A stretch of DNA of 64,000 bases from Lachnospiraceae bacterium (GTDB lineage: Bacteria; Bacillota; Clostridia; Lachnospirales; Lachnospiraceae): the NCBI GenBank assembly GCA_029067085.1, contig JAIEFE010000013.1:310001-374000 (forward strand), given 5' to 3'. Both the position numbers and the translations under genes were made by a program. This document shows positions 10,401 through 19,741 of this stretch, one piece after another (the first letter of the stretch is position 1; each line of letters starts with the position of its first letter). The notes under the pieces were generated by a model that worked only from the letters and a program-made list of their open reading frames with translations, had not been told where the DNA came from and ran no database searches.

Positions 10401-12056
10401 GAGGAAATCAAATTAAATCAAAACTACAAGAGAGATATTCATATCTATGCCAACAATACGGATGCAAAGAAAAAGCAAAATGAGATAAAGGAAGACTGCT
10501 ATGAGATTGTAGGATACACGAACAATATAAAAGCAGGAACCGCCAAAGTAACCTTGCACGGCACGGGAAATTACGGCGGAACAAAGACTTATTCCTTTAA
10601 GATCGATAAGAAAAAATATCGGATCAATCATGTGAAAGAAATCAAACTGAACAAAACCAGTCTCTCCTTCTCTCTTGCGGAAGAAGATACCGAAAAGAGA
10701 ACCCTTACTGCCACACTCACATCAGAAATGTGGCAAACGATAGCAAACCCGACTGTGATCTGGTCTACCTCCGACAGCAGCATTGTTGCCATTGAGGAAC
10801 CTCCAATCATTGCCGAAAGCATTGTTGACGGCAAAGCAGCCGTTACCAGTTCAGTCAGACTTACGCTCAAAAAAGAAGGCAGTGTAACCATTACGGCGAT
10901 CGCACAGGATGGCAATAAAAAGGCACAGTGTAAAATATCGGTAATCGATGCTCCGCTTCTTAAAGAAGCCGGTGAGACAATTAAAGAAGAGATAGGAAAA
11001 ACGTATCTACTTCACATGGAATTTACGGAATCTCAGGATCCGAGCAAGGTTAGCTGGGAAAGCAACAATCCGAGTGCGATATCCGTCGATAAGTCCGGTC
11101 TTCTCACCATGAATAAAGCGGGTGCCGCTATTATTAAGGCAGTGTACTCGTCCGGCAATCGCAGCTTTGCACAGGAATGCTATGCAGTCGCAATAGATCC
11201 GAACGAAAAAATGCCGGAAGGAAATGTCCTCACTTACGAGCAAGATCCCGGTACTACTGACGATACTCCGTATATCAACAAGCTTTTGAGAGACTGGGAA
11301 TGGGGTTATCCCGACAGATACGAGTATCTGTATCTCCCCGCCGGTGTTTATCATATCGATGCTGTTGGCGGCGGAAAAGATGCGCTGGGCAACAACAGAT
11401 TTGGCGGTATCATTCTGACAGATAATCAGAAATTGATCATGTCGCCGAGCGCCCTGCTTGTTGCAATTGGAAATAACCAAGCGAATTCTCATATCATATG
11501 GGCTTTCGGTCGTGATAACATTACCATCTCCGGCGGCCAGATCATCGGTGAACGTAAGATACACACCGGCAGCGGCGGAGAATGGGGCCATGGCATTCAA
11601 ATATCCGGCTGTACAAATGTTACCATTGAAAACGTGGAAATTTCCCAGTGCTGGGGCGACGGTATCTATCTTGGCTTCTATGACGGACCAAATAAATACA
11701 GTAACGATGTTACCATCACAAACTGTAATCTTCATCACAACAGGAGGAATAATCTGTCCATCACGGATGCATCGAATGTTACGATCCGAAACTGCCAGTT
11801 CAATAATGCGAGCGGTACAGCTCCTCAGTATGGCATTGATATCGAGCCAAACAAAAACAGAACCTGCAGTAATGTAACCATATCCGATTCCACGTTTAAA
11901 GGAAACGCCGGCGGAACCATTCAGATTCTCGGACAGTTGAACGCCCATGTGAAGGGCGTCACGATAGAAAACTGCAATGGCGACAAAGAACCTGTCATAT
12001 GGCAGGGATTCGGCGGCAGCGTGAGCGGCGTGACGCAGAAGAACAACAAGTGGTAA
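7410..12056 (+). CDS. Large secreted Ig-like / right-handed beta-helix protein
   Basis: A 1548-residue exported protein. AAGGAG at 7396-7401 fixes the start. A signal peptide covers about residues 1-29 (MQHMKRW then a hydrophobic run ending VLA). An acidic, Ser/Glu/Asp-rich region fills roughly 30-350. Next come Big_2-like Ig segments (ILWESSDETVAAV and later VIWSTSDSSIVAI) and several modules of the form DYTxxYKNN...GKGxYxGS...YTI. The last ~290 residues form a parallel beta-helix with PbH1-type rungs (NVTIENVEISQCWGDGIYLG). Such C-termini occur in carbohydrate-binding or -cleaving proteins; no catalytic residues can be assigned by eye. There is no LPXTG, SLH or choline-binding anchor, so it is probably released or held non-covalently. 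It is co-transcribed with a chemoreceptor. Confidence 0.85.
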   Translation: MQHMKRWLAAVLAVTLTLSDCGAMTVLATENDDTSISSVSENNAVSDETPSDQTDATEVGSEISEEYEDSVSEIELPALHIGQIKEGEGLPSPTDSAFLYDIPVSFGAADHLVLFANYSIDTALETGKGTLAWSILRGEKGLNPGSPALLNEEDDWIGFETVSASPFFVMEEITDEESQYYHMIVLAPAETSSAVDTIASNETEEPPENYDYYIRAAYYPETDNGKAESFYAASTLPFVPQKAADTEQNPEDTSVIDEIPADAVTDEIGSENSADTVDGEISENLEDSPDDAAAADESDAENTLEDTDEGSAESDQTTEDISTLSENNNSIQPKADEQPPLEEESDSILILYKGTEIDWTNILEDKERLTMSPGDTQLITAAIMPETTQADILWESSDETVAAVTTNEDGTATIEAFAEGYARITASYRNITASVIVDVVLDKANLGNDKLLDLSGDIRVAGFEKESDDLIYNGQKITQSLRVYHKNTLLKEKTDYTLSYKNNVNAAAWNSAKAPSVTINLKGQYQGSVTLYYTIKPLDINNIDSNNTAGNSPGYEQTVNYSANLNIPAPVLTFGKKKLAVNKDFVCDYSTPGEGMTPLPADIKNGNLYDPKTVYSYTVRGTGNFTGSFLMQLVVLNNKSLNFGSASVKFEKKQYEYHGVPLTKSEVTIEEVKLGGQILNKAHYDYEVYATGMADAYIMLSPTPEGREAGYRGSKKVTLKLVGDRQLKDAVPGADWKESIPFSQKTVDKDGGIFQKGAALLAYSEAGERKPLSAGTDYTVKYSNAKKSGKVTVTFTGKGRYQGSLRLTYTITPNTDIKIFPGKNVVNKSGKYEVAYQKDGAVPELILKDQDYSVLKNKTDYTIKYKDNKTPGTPMTCEITGKGNYKGYQKTVTLTVTKADIGKTSLSIPDKPYSIKPNKWQSSVTITDVNGKKLAVGKDYTLSYEYKQEQSPPAGSTVTVTVNGQNCYENSITGTYRIFEKNISTLKVVIDPQEYTGEEIKLNQNYKRDIHIYANNTDAKKKQNEIKEDCYEIVGYTNNIKAGTAKVTLHGTGNYGGTKTYSFKIDKKKYRINHVKEIKLNKTSLSFSLAEEDTEKRTLTATLTSEMWQTIANPTVIWSTSDSSIVAIEEPPIIAESIVDGKAAVTSSVRLTLKKEGSVTITAIAQDGNKKAQCKISVIDAPLLKEAGETIKEEIGKTYLLHMEFTESQDPSKVSWESNNPSAISVDKSGLLTMNKAGAAIIKAVYSSGNRSFAQECYAVAIDPNEKMPEGNVLTYEQDPGTTDDTPYINKLLRDWEWGYPDRYEYLYLPAGVYHIDAVGGGKDALGNNRFGGIILTDNQKLIMSPSALLVAIGNNQANSHIIWAFGRDNITISGGQIIGERKIHTGSGGEWGHGIQISGCTNVTIENVEISQCWGDGIYLGFYDGPNKYSNDVTITNCNLHHNRRNNLSITDASNVTIRNCQFNNASGTAPQYGIDIEPNKNRTCSNVTISDSTFKGNAGGTIQILGQLNAHVKGVTIENCNGDKEPVIWQGFGGSVSGVTQKNNKW

Positions 12057-12076
12057 GCAATCCGTATAAGATAAGA

Positions 12077-12104
12077 GGAGCAGACCAATCGGTCTGCTCC
12101 TTTT
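12077..12104 (+). terminator. Rho-independent terminator after the beta-helix gene
   Basis: GGAGCAGACC (12077-12086) pairs with GGTCTGCTCC (12091-12100), loop of 4 bases, then TTTT. It lies between two convergent genes. Confidence 0.85.
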
Positions 12105-12121
12105 GTGTCTCTTGTTCGGGT

Positions 12122-14215
12122 TTACGCATCCGCATTCGCTTCTTCCACTGCCTTCGCTCTCGCGGCCACTTCTTTCTCCTGTACATCGCTGGGAGCCTGC
12201 TCGTATCTTACGAACTCATATTTGTAGGTACCTCGTCCACCCGTCATAGAGCGAAGGTCGGTGCAATAGCCGTTTAAGCATGCCACCGGGATATCAGCCT
12301 CGACCACAGTCTTGCCGTCGCCTGCCGGATTCATGCCGAGCACTCTTCCTCTTCTCTTATTCAAATCTCCCATAACATCGCCGGTATAAGAATCGGGCAC
12401 CGTTACCTGCAGATTCGCAATGGGCTCTAAGAGCACCGGACCCGCATCCATAAATCCCTTCTTGAATGCCTGGATCGTCGCCATCTTGAATGCCATCTCG
12501 GAGGAATCCACCGGATGATAGGAACCATCGTAGAGAACCGCTTTCACGCCGACTACGGGATATGCTGCGAGAGGCCCCGCCGCAACGGAATCCTGCAATC
12601 CCTTTTCCACTGCCGGGAAGTAGTTCTTCGGAACCGCACCGCCTACCACTTCCTGCTCAAATACGAACGGAGTCTCCAGATCGCCGGATGCCTCGAAACG
12701 CATCTTAACATGACCATACTGACCGTGTCCGCCGGATTGTTTCTTATACTTATGCTCCACATCGGATTTCTTACGGATGGTCTCTTTGTAAGCGATCTTC
12801 GGATCGGTCAGCTCAATCTCAACTTTATACTCGTTTAAGAGGCGGCTGGCTACAACCTCCAGATGCAGATCACCCATGCCATAGATGAGAGACTGCTTGT
12901 TCTCCGCATCGTTTACTACCCAGAGAGTCTGATCCTCATGCCGCATCTTCTGCAATGCCTGAGAGACCTTATCCACATCGCCCTTGTTCTTTGCGCGGTA
13001 GCGTTTGTAAGTGTAAGGCGTGGAAATCTCTGTCTTGCCGTAACGAATGATACGTGCCTTGGTGGAGAGGGTATTTCCCGTCCTCGCCGCAGTCAGCTTC
13101 GCGATCGCGCCGATATCGCCCGCATGCAGCTCCTTCACCTCAATGGGCTTGTTGCCCTGCAGGACATAGAGTTTACTGATCTTCTCTTCCACTTCCTTCT
13201 CATCGTTGTAGATCACGTCATCGCTCTTTAACACGCCGGAGCAGACTTTGATCAGTGAATACTTTCCAATAAAAGGATCCACAATGGTCTTGAAGATGTA
13301 CGCGGACTTCGGCTTGGAGAAGTCGTAGTTCGCTTCAAAAATCTCATTGGTCTTTAAATCAACGCCCGCTATCTCACGATTCTCAGGGCTTGGCATATAC
13401 TTAACGATATCATCAAGCAGGGTAAAGATTCCCTGACAGAGAACGTTAGATCCCATGGACATAGGCACCACGCTGCCATCCATCACGTTTGATCGCATAG
13501 CCGAGCGAATCTCCGCCTCCGAAAAGGTATCGCCGTTAAAATAGCGTTCCATGAAGTCCTCGCTGGTCTCTGCTACCGCTTCCATCAACGTATCGCGGCA
13601 AAGCTGCAGGTTTTCCTTGCTGTATTCAGGCATTTCACACTCTACAACCTCCTTGCCCTCCCAGCGATAAGCCTGTTCAGTGATCACGTTGATGTACCCC
13701 ACAAATTTTTCGTTCTCGCGGATGGGAAGATGGAACGGTGCGATTTTCTTTCCGTATTTTTCAGTCATATCTGCCACGACCTGACGGAAGGATGCATTAT
13801 CAATATCCATGTCTGTCACAAACACAAAGCGGGGCAGCTTATACTTCTCGCAAATCTCCCAGGCCTTTTCTGTTCCGACCTCAACACCTGCCTTGCCGGA
13901 AACCACGATGATCGCTGCATCCGCTGCACTAACTGCTTCCTCCACCTCGCCCACAAAGTCAAAGAAACCGGGAGAGTCAAGCACATTGATTTTCGTGCCC
14001 TCCCACTCGATGGGAACAACGGAGGTGGTGACGGAAATATGGCGCTTCTGTTCCTCCTTGCCAAAATCGCTCACCGTGTTTCCGTCGTCAATTTTTCCCA
14101 TTCTGGACGTGACACCGGAAAGGTAAGCCATCGCCTCCACCAGACTGGTCTTACCGCAGCCCCCGTGCCCCAGCAAGACCACATTACGAATCTTATCCGT
14201 TGTGTAAACATTCAT
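12122..14215 (-). CDS. Elongation factor G-like translation GTPase (FusA2/EF-G2 type)
   Basis: A 697-residue EF-G paralogue with domains I-V in the usual order. GGAGGG nine bases upstream supports ATG 14215 (MNVYTTDKIRNVVLLG). The P-loop is GHGGCGKT (16-23), where canonical EF-G has AHIDAGKT. G3 is DSPGFFDF: Phe84 replaces the catalytic His found in canonical EF-G, EF-Tu and LepA. G4 is TDMD (134-137) in place of NKMD. These changes match the general trait of the FusA2/EF-G2 group, members of which have been reported to lack ribosome-stimulated GTPase activity. It is therefore unlikely to be the main translocase. A role in stress, ribosome rescue or tetracycline-like protection is possible but not shown. 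It is monocistronic with its own sigma-A promoter. Confidence 0.85.
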   Translation of the reverse strand: MNVYTTDKIRNVVLLGHGGCGKTSLVEAMAYLSGVTSRMGKIDDGNTVSDFGKEEQKRHISVTTSVVPIEWEGTKINVLDSPGFFDFVGEVEEAVSAADAAIIVVSGKAGVEVGTEKAWEICEKYKLPRFVFVTDMDIDNASFRQVVADMTEKYGKKIAPFHLPIRENEKFVGYINVITEQAYRWEGKEVVECEMPEYSKENLQLCRDTLMEAVAETSEDFMERYFNGDTFSEAEIRSAMRSNVMDGSVVPMSMGSNVLCQGIFTLLDDIVKYMPSPENREIAGVDLKTNEIFEANYDFSKPKSAYIFKTIVDPFIGKYSLIKVCSGVLKSDDVIYNDEKEVEEKISKLYVLQGNKPIEVKELHAGDIGAIAKLTAARTGNTLSTKARIIRYGKTEISTPYTYKRYRAKNKGDVDKVSQALQKMRHEDQTLWVVNDAENKQSLIYGMGDLHLEVVASRLLNEYKVEIELTDPKIAYKETIRKKSDVEHKYKKQSGGHGQYGHVKMRFEASGDLETPFVFEQEVVGGAVPKNYFPAVEKGLQDSVAAGPLAAYPVVGVKAVLYDGSYHPVDSSEMAFKMATIQAFKKGFMDAGPVLLEPIANLQVTVPDSYTGDVMGDLNKRRGRVLGMNPAGDGKTVVEADIPVACLNGYCTDLRSMTGGRGTYKYEFVRYEQAPSDVQEKEVAARAKAVEEANADA

Positions 14216-14301
14216 GCCTTGTAACCCTCCAATTCTGTTGTTCTTTTTGCCAACTTGAAGTTTATCAATACTTTTTCTGCAAAACACCAAGCTGTAAATA
14301 C

Positions 14302-14330
14302 ATTTTACTAAATTTTCAGAACAATTTCAA
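14302..14330 (-). promoter_or_regulatory. Sigma-A promoter of the EF-G-like gene
   Basis: Minus strand TTGAAA (14325-14330), 17-base spacer, TAAAAT (14302-14307). The leader is about 80 bases. Confidence 0.6.
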
Positions 14331-14397
14331 TAACTATCTATACATTCTGCACAGATTATTCTTCGCCAAAGATTTCTCCCCGTTCGGTCTCTATCTG

Positions 14398-15294
14398 CTA
14401 TACAATCTTATCCAAAAACCGATCATTCACGGGCGTCGCAATGCCGTGCTTCCTCCCCAGTTCACAAATCGTTCCGGCAAAAAGCGCCACCTCCGTCTTT
14501 CTGCCCGCCTTACTGTCCTGACGCATGGACGGCTCCCCGTCCGGATTCAGCCCGTCAATGATAGAAACCCAATAATCCAAGTCATTTTCCGACAGATCCA
14601 CGCCCTCCGCGTTCGCTACCAGAATGGTTTCTTGCATTGCCGCCTTCATCATCTCACGTGCTTCACCTTCCTGCTGAACCTTCCGGTAAGTTCCCTCCAA
14701 AAGAGACAGTGTCTGATTCACGCCGACATTACACAAAAGCTTTCCCCACATTGCATGCCGCATATCCTCCGGACAGGAATAAGCAAAGCCTATCCTGTCA
14801 AAAAGCGCTTTGACCGCCGCCAGTTTTTCCTCCCTGCCGCCGTCCAGAACGCCAATCGCCAGTTCTCCCCTGTTTGTGCAGATCGCAGCATTTCCTTCCT
14901 TCATAGCCGCCATTTTCTGCGCTATGCAATGCACTACCTTTTCTCTGCCAAACCTTCGTCCCAGATCTTCTTCGCTTCGGATGCCGTTCAACACGGATAA
15001 CAGAATTGTATTTTCTCCAACTAAATGCGCATTCTCTTCCATAGCCGTTTCGAGTGCACCATATTTTACTGCAAACAGTATCAATTCTGAGGGTTTGCTC
15101 TCCTTCACAGCATCACAATAGTTAAAATCGCAGACCTCGCCGTTAAAGGTTATTTGCTCCTTTTTGTATCGTTCGATCCGCTCTTTGTCCGCCAGTATAC
15201 GGACATTTTCTTTTCCCAATGTCTTTGTAAAAAAATCCGCGTACATAACGCCAAGGGCGCCAAGTCCGACAATATCAATGGATTTTATGCTCAT
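14398..15294 (-). CDS. 2-dehydropantoate 2-reductase (ketopantoate reductase) family protein
   Basis: A 298-residue NADPH-dependent reductase of the ApbA/PanE family. AAAGGAG five bases upstream fixes ATG 15294. The N-terminal Rossmann motif is DIVGLGALGVMYADF; a canonical family NGxxxE-type segment appears as LSVLNGIRSEEDL near residue 100. The family Lys/Asn pair region is visible as WGKLLCNVGVNQ near residue 185, and a Ser/Asp segment near 245-255 (EPSMRQDSKAGRKTEV) matches the family active-site SMxQD motif. PanE makes pantoate for coenzyme A, but family members also reduce other 2-oxoacids. No other pan genes are nearby, so I leave the symbol blank. It is divergent from tyrA. Confidence 0.8.
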   Translation of the reverse strand: MSIKSIDIVGLGALGVMYADFFTKTLGKENVRILADKERIERYKKEQITFNGEVCDFNYCDAVKESKPSELILFAVKYGALETAMEENAHLVGENTILLSVLNGIRSEEDLGRRFGREKVVHCIAQKMAAMKEGNAAICTNRGELAIGVLDGGREEKLAAVKALFDRIGFAYSCPEDMRHAMWGKLLCNVGVNQTLSLLEGTYRKVQQEGEAREMMKAAMQETILVANAEGVDLSENDLDYWVSIIDGLNPDGEPSMRQDSKAGRKTEVALFAGTICELGRKHGIATPVNDRFLDKIV

Positions 15295-15525
15295 TTTTTC
15301 TCCTTTCAAAACACAAAATTTGTATTTCCGTCATCAGAGTACCCGCCAATTTCTTTGGCAGTGATTCAACACTATTATTTTAACATAAAGCTCATATCAT
15401 TTCATTAAATTCTACTTGAACTCTTTTTTCCATTTTATCTGACTCTGCCCCTGTCTTCTTGCTTTCCCATCCATTTTGTGATATCTTAAAAACGAAAATC
15501 AAAACTCTTGAAAGGTACTGATTCC

Positions 15526-16623
15526 ATGAACACACCTACCTGCGGCTTTATCGGACTCGGTCTGATCGGCGGCTCCATCGCCAAGGCGATCCGTCTCCAT
15601 ATACCGGACGCACGCATGCTGGCTTACGATATCAACACTGCGTCTCTGGAACTGGCAAAAAAAGAACAGATCATTGACGAGATCTGTCCTGCCATCGACG
15701 CGTCTTTGGGTAACTGCGACTATCTTTTTTTGTGTGCACCGGTGGCTCACAATGTTGAAAATCTGATGACACTGAAGAATTTTCTCTCCTCCGACACGAT
15801 CCTCACTGATGTGGGAAGCGTTAAAACAGGAATTCATAAACAGATTGAACAGTTACAGTTACAGTCACAGTTTATCGGCGGACATCCTATGGCCGGTTCC
15901 GAGCGTTTTGGTTATCAAAATTCCAACGCATCTCTTTTAGAAAACGCCTACTATATCCTGACACCCTCCGAGACCGTTCCCGAAGAAAAGGTAAATGCTT
16001 ATCGGACGCTGGTGGAATCCATCGGAGCGATTCCTCTCGTGCTGTCCTACGAAGAACACGACTATGTGACCGCCGCCATCTCCCATCTGCCCCATGTGAT
16101 TGCCGCATCTTTAGTGAATGTGGTCAAGAGCTGCGATTCCAAGGATGGCATTATGAAGATGATCGCAGCAGGCGGTTTCAAAGATATTACACGTATCGCC
16201 TCATCCTCCCCTGACATGTGGCAGCAGATCTGCCTGACTAACGCAGAAAATATCTCCGCGCTGCTGCGAACCTATATCGACTATCTCAACGTAATCGCCG
16301 GCTATCTGGCAGATCATTCCGGAGACATTCTTTACAACTTCTTTGACACTGCAAGAAATTACCGGGAGTCCTTCATCAGCACACCCAGCGGCCCTATCAA
16401 AGCAGAATATGTGTTCACAGTAGATATCGCGGACAAGCCCGGCGCCATCGCTGCCATTGCATCGCTCCTTGCGATGCACGATGTGAGCATCAAGAATATC
16501 GGCATCAATCACAACAGGGAGTTTGCGGAAGGCGCACTGCGCATTGAATTTTATAATCAAAAAATGCTGGAACAAGCGGAGGCAGTCATGACAGAGCACG
16601 GCTACAGAATTCACACAAAATAA
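15526..16623 (+). CDS. tyrA: Prephenate dehydrogenase with C-terminal ACT domain
   Basis: A 365-residue enzyme converting prephenate to 4-hydroxyphenylpyruvate in tyrosine synthesis. I take ATG 15526, with GAAAGG upstream; an in-frame TTG at 15508 overlaps that ribosome site. The NAD-binding Rossmann motif is GFIGLGLIGGSIAKAI. The family motif GGHPMAGSE follows near residue 128, with its catalytic His, and HLPH appears near residue 190. The last ~75 residues form an ACT domain (VDIADKPGAIAAIASLL), expected to bind tyrosine for feedback inhibition. The gene converges on the VanZ-like gene with only 5 bases between stops. No aro genes are adjacent. Confidence 0.93.
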   Translation: MNTPTCGFIGLGLIGGSIAKAIRLHIPDARMLAYDINTASLELAKKEQIIDEICPAIDASLGNCDYLFLCAPVAHNVENLMTLKNFLSSDTILTDVGSVKTGIHKQIEQLQLQSQFIGGHPMAGSERFGYQNSNASLLENAYYILTPSETVPEEKVNAYRTLVESIGAIPLVLSYEEHDYVTAAISHLPHVIAASLVNVVKSCDSKDGIMKMIAAGGFKDITRIASSSPDMWQQICLTNAENISALLRTYIDYLNVIAGYLADHSGDILYNFFDTARNYRESFISTPSGPIKAEYVFTVDIADKPGAIAAIASLLAMHDVSIKNIGINHNREFAEGALRIEFYNQKMLEQAEAVMTEHGYRIHTK

Positions 16624-16628
16624 CCACT

Positions 16629-17123
16629 CTAAGTGAGTTTCACCAAAAGTCTGTTCAGAAAATAGGATCCCACCATACAGAGGATTCCTGCCACGCTTCC
16701 ATACCAGTTGAGCGCGGCATCAGAAAGTTGAAAATGTCTGCCCTCCACGAACTGCTTGTAATACTCCGTATAGTAAGCGAGTACATAACAGACCGCACCC
16801 GCACCAAACACCCCGATTATTCTGAAATAGTTTCTGAAAACCACCATACTTACAAAGGTAGTCACAAATCCCACCACGAAAAAGAGCCCCAAATGTGCGC
16901 CATAGCGTATCATCAGCGCCGTAGTTGAAATTTGGTCTCTCGTTGGATGATCGAAAATCCTTCTCGCGATCTGTTCCGCAAGCTGTATTGTCACGCCGGC
17001 AGAGGTTGTTCCGTTCTGAAAAGACACCATTATCACAAAATATAAAAGCAGCAAAAGTGCCGCCATGGAAACGGCGATCACACAGCATTTAAAAAAGATT
17101 CCATTCTTTTTCTTTCTATCCAT
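16629..17123 (-). CDS. VanZ-like membrane protein
   Basis: A 164-residue integral membrane protein with about four membrane helices: one at the N-terminus (residues 12-33), two in the middle and one at the C-terminus. The VanZ-family pattern is visible: RYGAHLGLFFVVGF, then YYKQFVEGRHFQLSDAALNWYGSVAG, in which the Gln, Arg, Asp and Asn positions are family hallmarks. The biochemical role of VanZ-like proteins is unclear; VanZ itself gives low-level teicoplanin resistance. It follows queA by 27 bases and is probably the last gene of the pheS-pheT-aminopeptidase-queA run. Confidence 0.8.
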   Translation of the reverse strand: MDRKKKNGIFFKCCVIAVSMAALLLLLYFVIMVSFQNGTTSAGVTIQLAEQIARRIFDHPTRDQISTTALMIRYGAHLGLFFVVGFVTTFVSMVVFRNYFRIIGVFGAGAVCYVLAYYTEYYKQFVEGRHFQLSDAALNWYGSVAGILCMVGSYFLNRLLVKLT

Positions 17124-17150
17124 ATCTCTACCGCAACTCCACCTTTTCCG

Positions 17151-18185
17151 TTATAGAACAAACATCGCATCTCCAAAACTGAAAAACCGATATCGCTCTT
17201 CAATCGCCTTCTGGTACGCCGCCAGCACATGTTCTCTCCCCGCCAGTGCGGAAACCAGCATCACAAGCGTGGATTCCGGCAGATGAAAGTTCGTGATCAG
17301 GCAGTCCAGAACCTTAAAGCGGTATCCCGGATAGATAAAGATTTCCGTGTCTCCGCAGCCTGCCTGCACTCTGCCATCCTCTCCTGCAGCGCTCTCAATG
17401 GTCCGGCAACTTGTGGTGCCCACACAGATTACTCTTCCACCGTTTTTCTTCGTACGGTTTATGACATTCGCCGTCTCCTCCGTAATCTCGTAATGCTCGC
17501 TGTGCATATGATGATCCAACAGATTCTCCGCCTTCACCGGGCGAAAGGTCCCAAGTCCCACGTGAAGCGTCACAAAGGCCGTTTCCACGCCCATCTCTCG
17601 AATTTCCTGCAACAGCGTCTCTGTAAAATGAAGTCCTGCTGTGGGCGCAGCCGCAGAGCCCTCGTACTTTGCGTACACGGTCTGGTAGCGGTTTTTATCC
17701 GCAAGTTTATGCGTTATGTAGGGAGGCAGGGGCATTTCTCCCAGACGGTCTAAGACCTCCTCAAAAATTCCCTCATAGGAAAAGCGCAGCAGACGGTTTC
17801 CCTCCTCCACAACCTCCATCACTTCAGCGCGAAGCATACCTTCCCCAAAGAGGAGCTTCGTCCCGGGTCTGGCTTTTTTTCCGGGTTTTACCAGCGTTTC
17901 CCAGACATCGTTCTCCCGTCGTTTTAAGAGCAGCACCTCTATGGCCGCGCCGGTATCCTCCTTAACGCCCATCAGCCTTGCCGGAATCACCTTTGTATTA
18001 TTTAAGACCAGACAATCGCCCGGCCTTAAATAATTCGTAATTTCCTGAAACTGATGGTGTTCCACCGCCCCCGTCTCCCTGTTCAGTACAAGCAGTCTGG
18101 AAGCGGAACGATCCTCTAAAGGATCCTGCGCGATCAATTCCTGCGGCAGTTCAAAATAAAAATCTGATTTTTTCAATGTTGTCAT
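17151..18185 (-). CDS. queA: S-adenosylmethionine:tRNA ribosyltransferase-isomerase
   Basis: A 344-residue enzyme that transfers and isomerises the ribosyl part of AdoMet onto 7-aminomethyl-7-deazaguanine in tRNA, giving epoxyqueuosine. The N-terminus is [24 protein letters not shown], the usual QueA opening, followed by [16 protein letters not shown] and [17 protein letters not shown]. It ends with [18 protein letters not shown]. Length is as expected. No tgt or queG is in the window; tgt often follows queA elsewhere but a VanZ-like gene does here. The gap to the upstream aminopeptidase is 35 bases. Confidence 0.97.
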   Translation of the reverse strand: MTTLKKSDFYFELPQELIAQDPLEDRSASRLLVLNRETGAVEHHQFQEITNYLRPGDCLVLNNTKVIPARLMGVKEDTGAAIEVLLLKRRENDVWETLVKPGKKARPGTKLLFGEGMLRAEVMEVVEEGNRLLRFSYEGIFEEVLDRLGEMPLPPYITHKLADKNRYQTVYAKYEGSAAAPTAGLHFTETLLQEIREMGVETAFVTLHVGLGTFRPVKAENLLDHHMHSEHYEITEETANVINRTKKNGGRVICVGTTSCRTIESAAGEDGRVQAGCGDTEIFIYPGYRFKVLDCLITNFHLPESTLVMLVSALAGREHVLAAYQKAIEERYRFFSFGDAMFVL

Positions 18186-18220
18186 TCTTCCGTCCGATCC
18201 AAACAGCGCATCTTTTTCTA

Positions 18221-19642
18221 CTACAGATCCGCATGTTTCAAAAATGCCACATAACCGCGTTTTGTCTCATACACATCCGCCTTGCTTGTCGCTTCCCAGG
18301 GCGCATGCATATTTAACACCGCAACACCGCTGTCGATCACATTCATGCCGTAAAGTGCGAGGATGTAAGCGATCGTGCCGCCTCCACCCAGATCCACCTT
18401 GCCAAGCTCCGCCGTCTGGAAGTTCACCTTCTCCTTCTCAAAGATTGCCCGGATATGTCCGAGATACTCGGCATTGGCATCGTTGGAACCGGATTTTCCA
18501 CGGGAACCGGTAAATTTATTAAACACCATACCTCCGCCCAGGTATGCCACGTTCTTCTTGTCAAAACTGGACGCGTAAGTGGGATCAAAAGCACTGCTCA
18601 CATCGGAGGAGAGCATACAGGAATGGGCAAGGCATCTGCGCAGGGCAAGCTCGCTGTACTCTCCGGTCAGGCTCATCACCTCCGCCACTGCATTCTCGAA
18701 AAATTTCGACTGCATTCCTGTCGCACCCACGCTGCCGACTTCTTCCTTATCCACAAGGATACAGCAGGCGGTACGTTCCGTCTGTCCGATCTCCAGCATG
18801 GCCTTTAACGAGGAGAAGGCGCACACCCTGTCGTCCTGCCCGTATGCCAGGATCATGCTCCTGTCAAATCCGGCTTCTCTTGCTTTCCCTGCAGGCACCA
18901 CCTCAAGCTCCGCGGAAATAAAGTCTTCCTCCTCAAAATCATAATCCTTTTTCAAAATATCGAGGATTCCCTTCTTCACGGCATCCTTCTGCGCGCTCTT
19001 CTCCTCCTCATCATCCTTTTTCTTCTTATTCAGGACAAGCGGCTTATTGCCCACAATGATATCCAGCGCTTCCCCTTCGATGACCTTGTTAGCCTTCTTC
19101 TCCATCTGTTCCTGCGCCAGATGAATCAGAAGATCCGAAACAAAAAACACGGGATCATCCTCGTTCTCGCCCACATTAATCTCCACAGTACTGCCGTCCT
19201 TCTTCACCACCACGCCATGGATCGCCAGCGGAATCGTCACCCACTGGTACTTCTTTACACCGCCATAGTAATGCGTGTCCAGATAGGCAAAACCGCCGTC
19301 CTCATAGAGAGGATTCTGCTTTACATCAAGGCGCGGGGAATCAATGTGCGCACCCAGAATATTGATGCCTTCCGCAAGCGTCTTTTTGCCGATCTGAAAA
19401 AGAACGACAGACTTATTCATCCACACTGCGTAGACTTTGTCTCCGGCTTTCAGTTTTTTTCCGGCCTTTACCAACGCCTCAAGCTCCTGATACCCTGCCT
19501 CTTCCACAGTATTTACGATCTGGTCGATGCACTCCCTCTCAGTCTTACCGTTATCCAGAAAATCCATGTATTCCCGCGCAAAAGCATCCACTTCCTTGAG
19601 CTGCTTTGCACTGTAGGTCTCCCAGGTGTTTTTTTGTTCCAT
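18221..19642 (-). CDS. M18 family aminopeptidase
   Basis: A 473-residue cytosolic metallo-aminopeptidase. AAGGGG five bases upstream supports ATG 19642 ([10 protein letters not shown]). Zinc-ligand motifs are present: [10 protein letters not shown] near residue 105, [14 protein letters not shown] (catalytic Glu and metal ligand), [10 protein letters not shown], and [12 protein letters not shown] near the C-terminus with the last His. A Lys/Glu-rich insertion ([15 protein letters not shown]) lies near residue 215. The family removes N-terminal acidic or neutral residues in peptide turnover. It is in a run with pheT and queA; no functional link is evident. Confidence 0.93.
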   Translation of the reverse strand: MEQKNTWETYSAKQLKEVDAFAREYMDFLDNGKTERECIDQIVNTVEEAGYQELEALVKAGKKLKAGDKVYAVWMNKSVVLFQIGKKTLAEGINILGAHIDSPRLDVKQNPLYEDGGFAYLDTHYYGGVKKYQWVTIPLAIHGVVVKKDGSTVEINVGENEDDPVFFVSDLLIHLAQEQMEKKANKVIEGEALDIIVGNKPLVLNKKKKDDEEEKSAQKDAVKKGILDILKKDYDFEEEDFISAELEVVPAGKAREAGFDRSMILAYGQDDRVCAFSSLKAMLEIGQTERTACCILVDKEEVGSVGATGMQSKFFENAVAEVMSLTGEYSELALRRCLAHSCMLSSDVSSAFDPTYASSFDKKNVAYLGGGMVFNKFTGSRGKSGSNDANAEYLGHIRAIFEKEKVNFQTAELGKVDLGGGGTIAYILALYGMNVIDSGVAVLNMHAPWEATSKADVYETKRGYVAFLKHADL

Positions 19643-19741
19643 AAATACCCCTTCTTTCCGTACATCCTTCATGAACGTACACATATAATCCTAATTCTAT
19701 TATCTTCGGACAACTTCTCGTCCTTACGCCGACAGGCCGTG

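Noticed and set aside
9000-10600. Repeat modules in the large secreted protein as a DNA repeat array
   Set aside because: The repeats are protein-level Ig-like modules; the DNA is diverged between copies, so it is not a tandem repeat array.
11007-11948. 313-codon minus-strand open frame in the beta-helix gene
   Set aside because: Antisense to a gene with clear domains; no ribosome site or family features.
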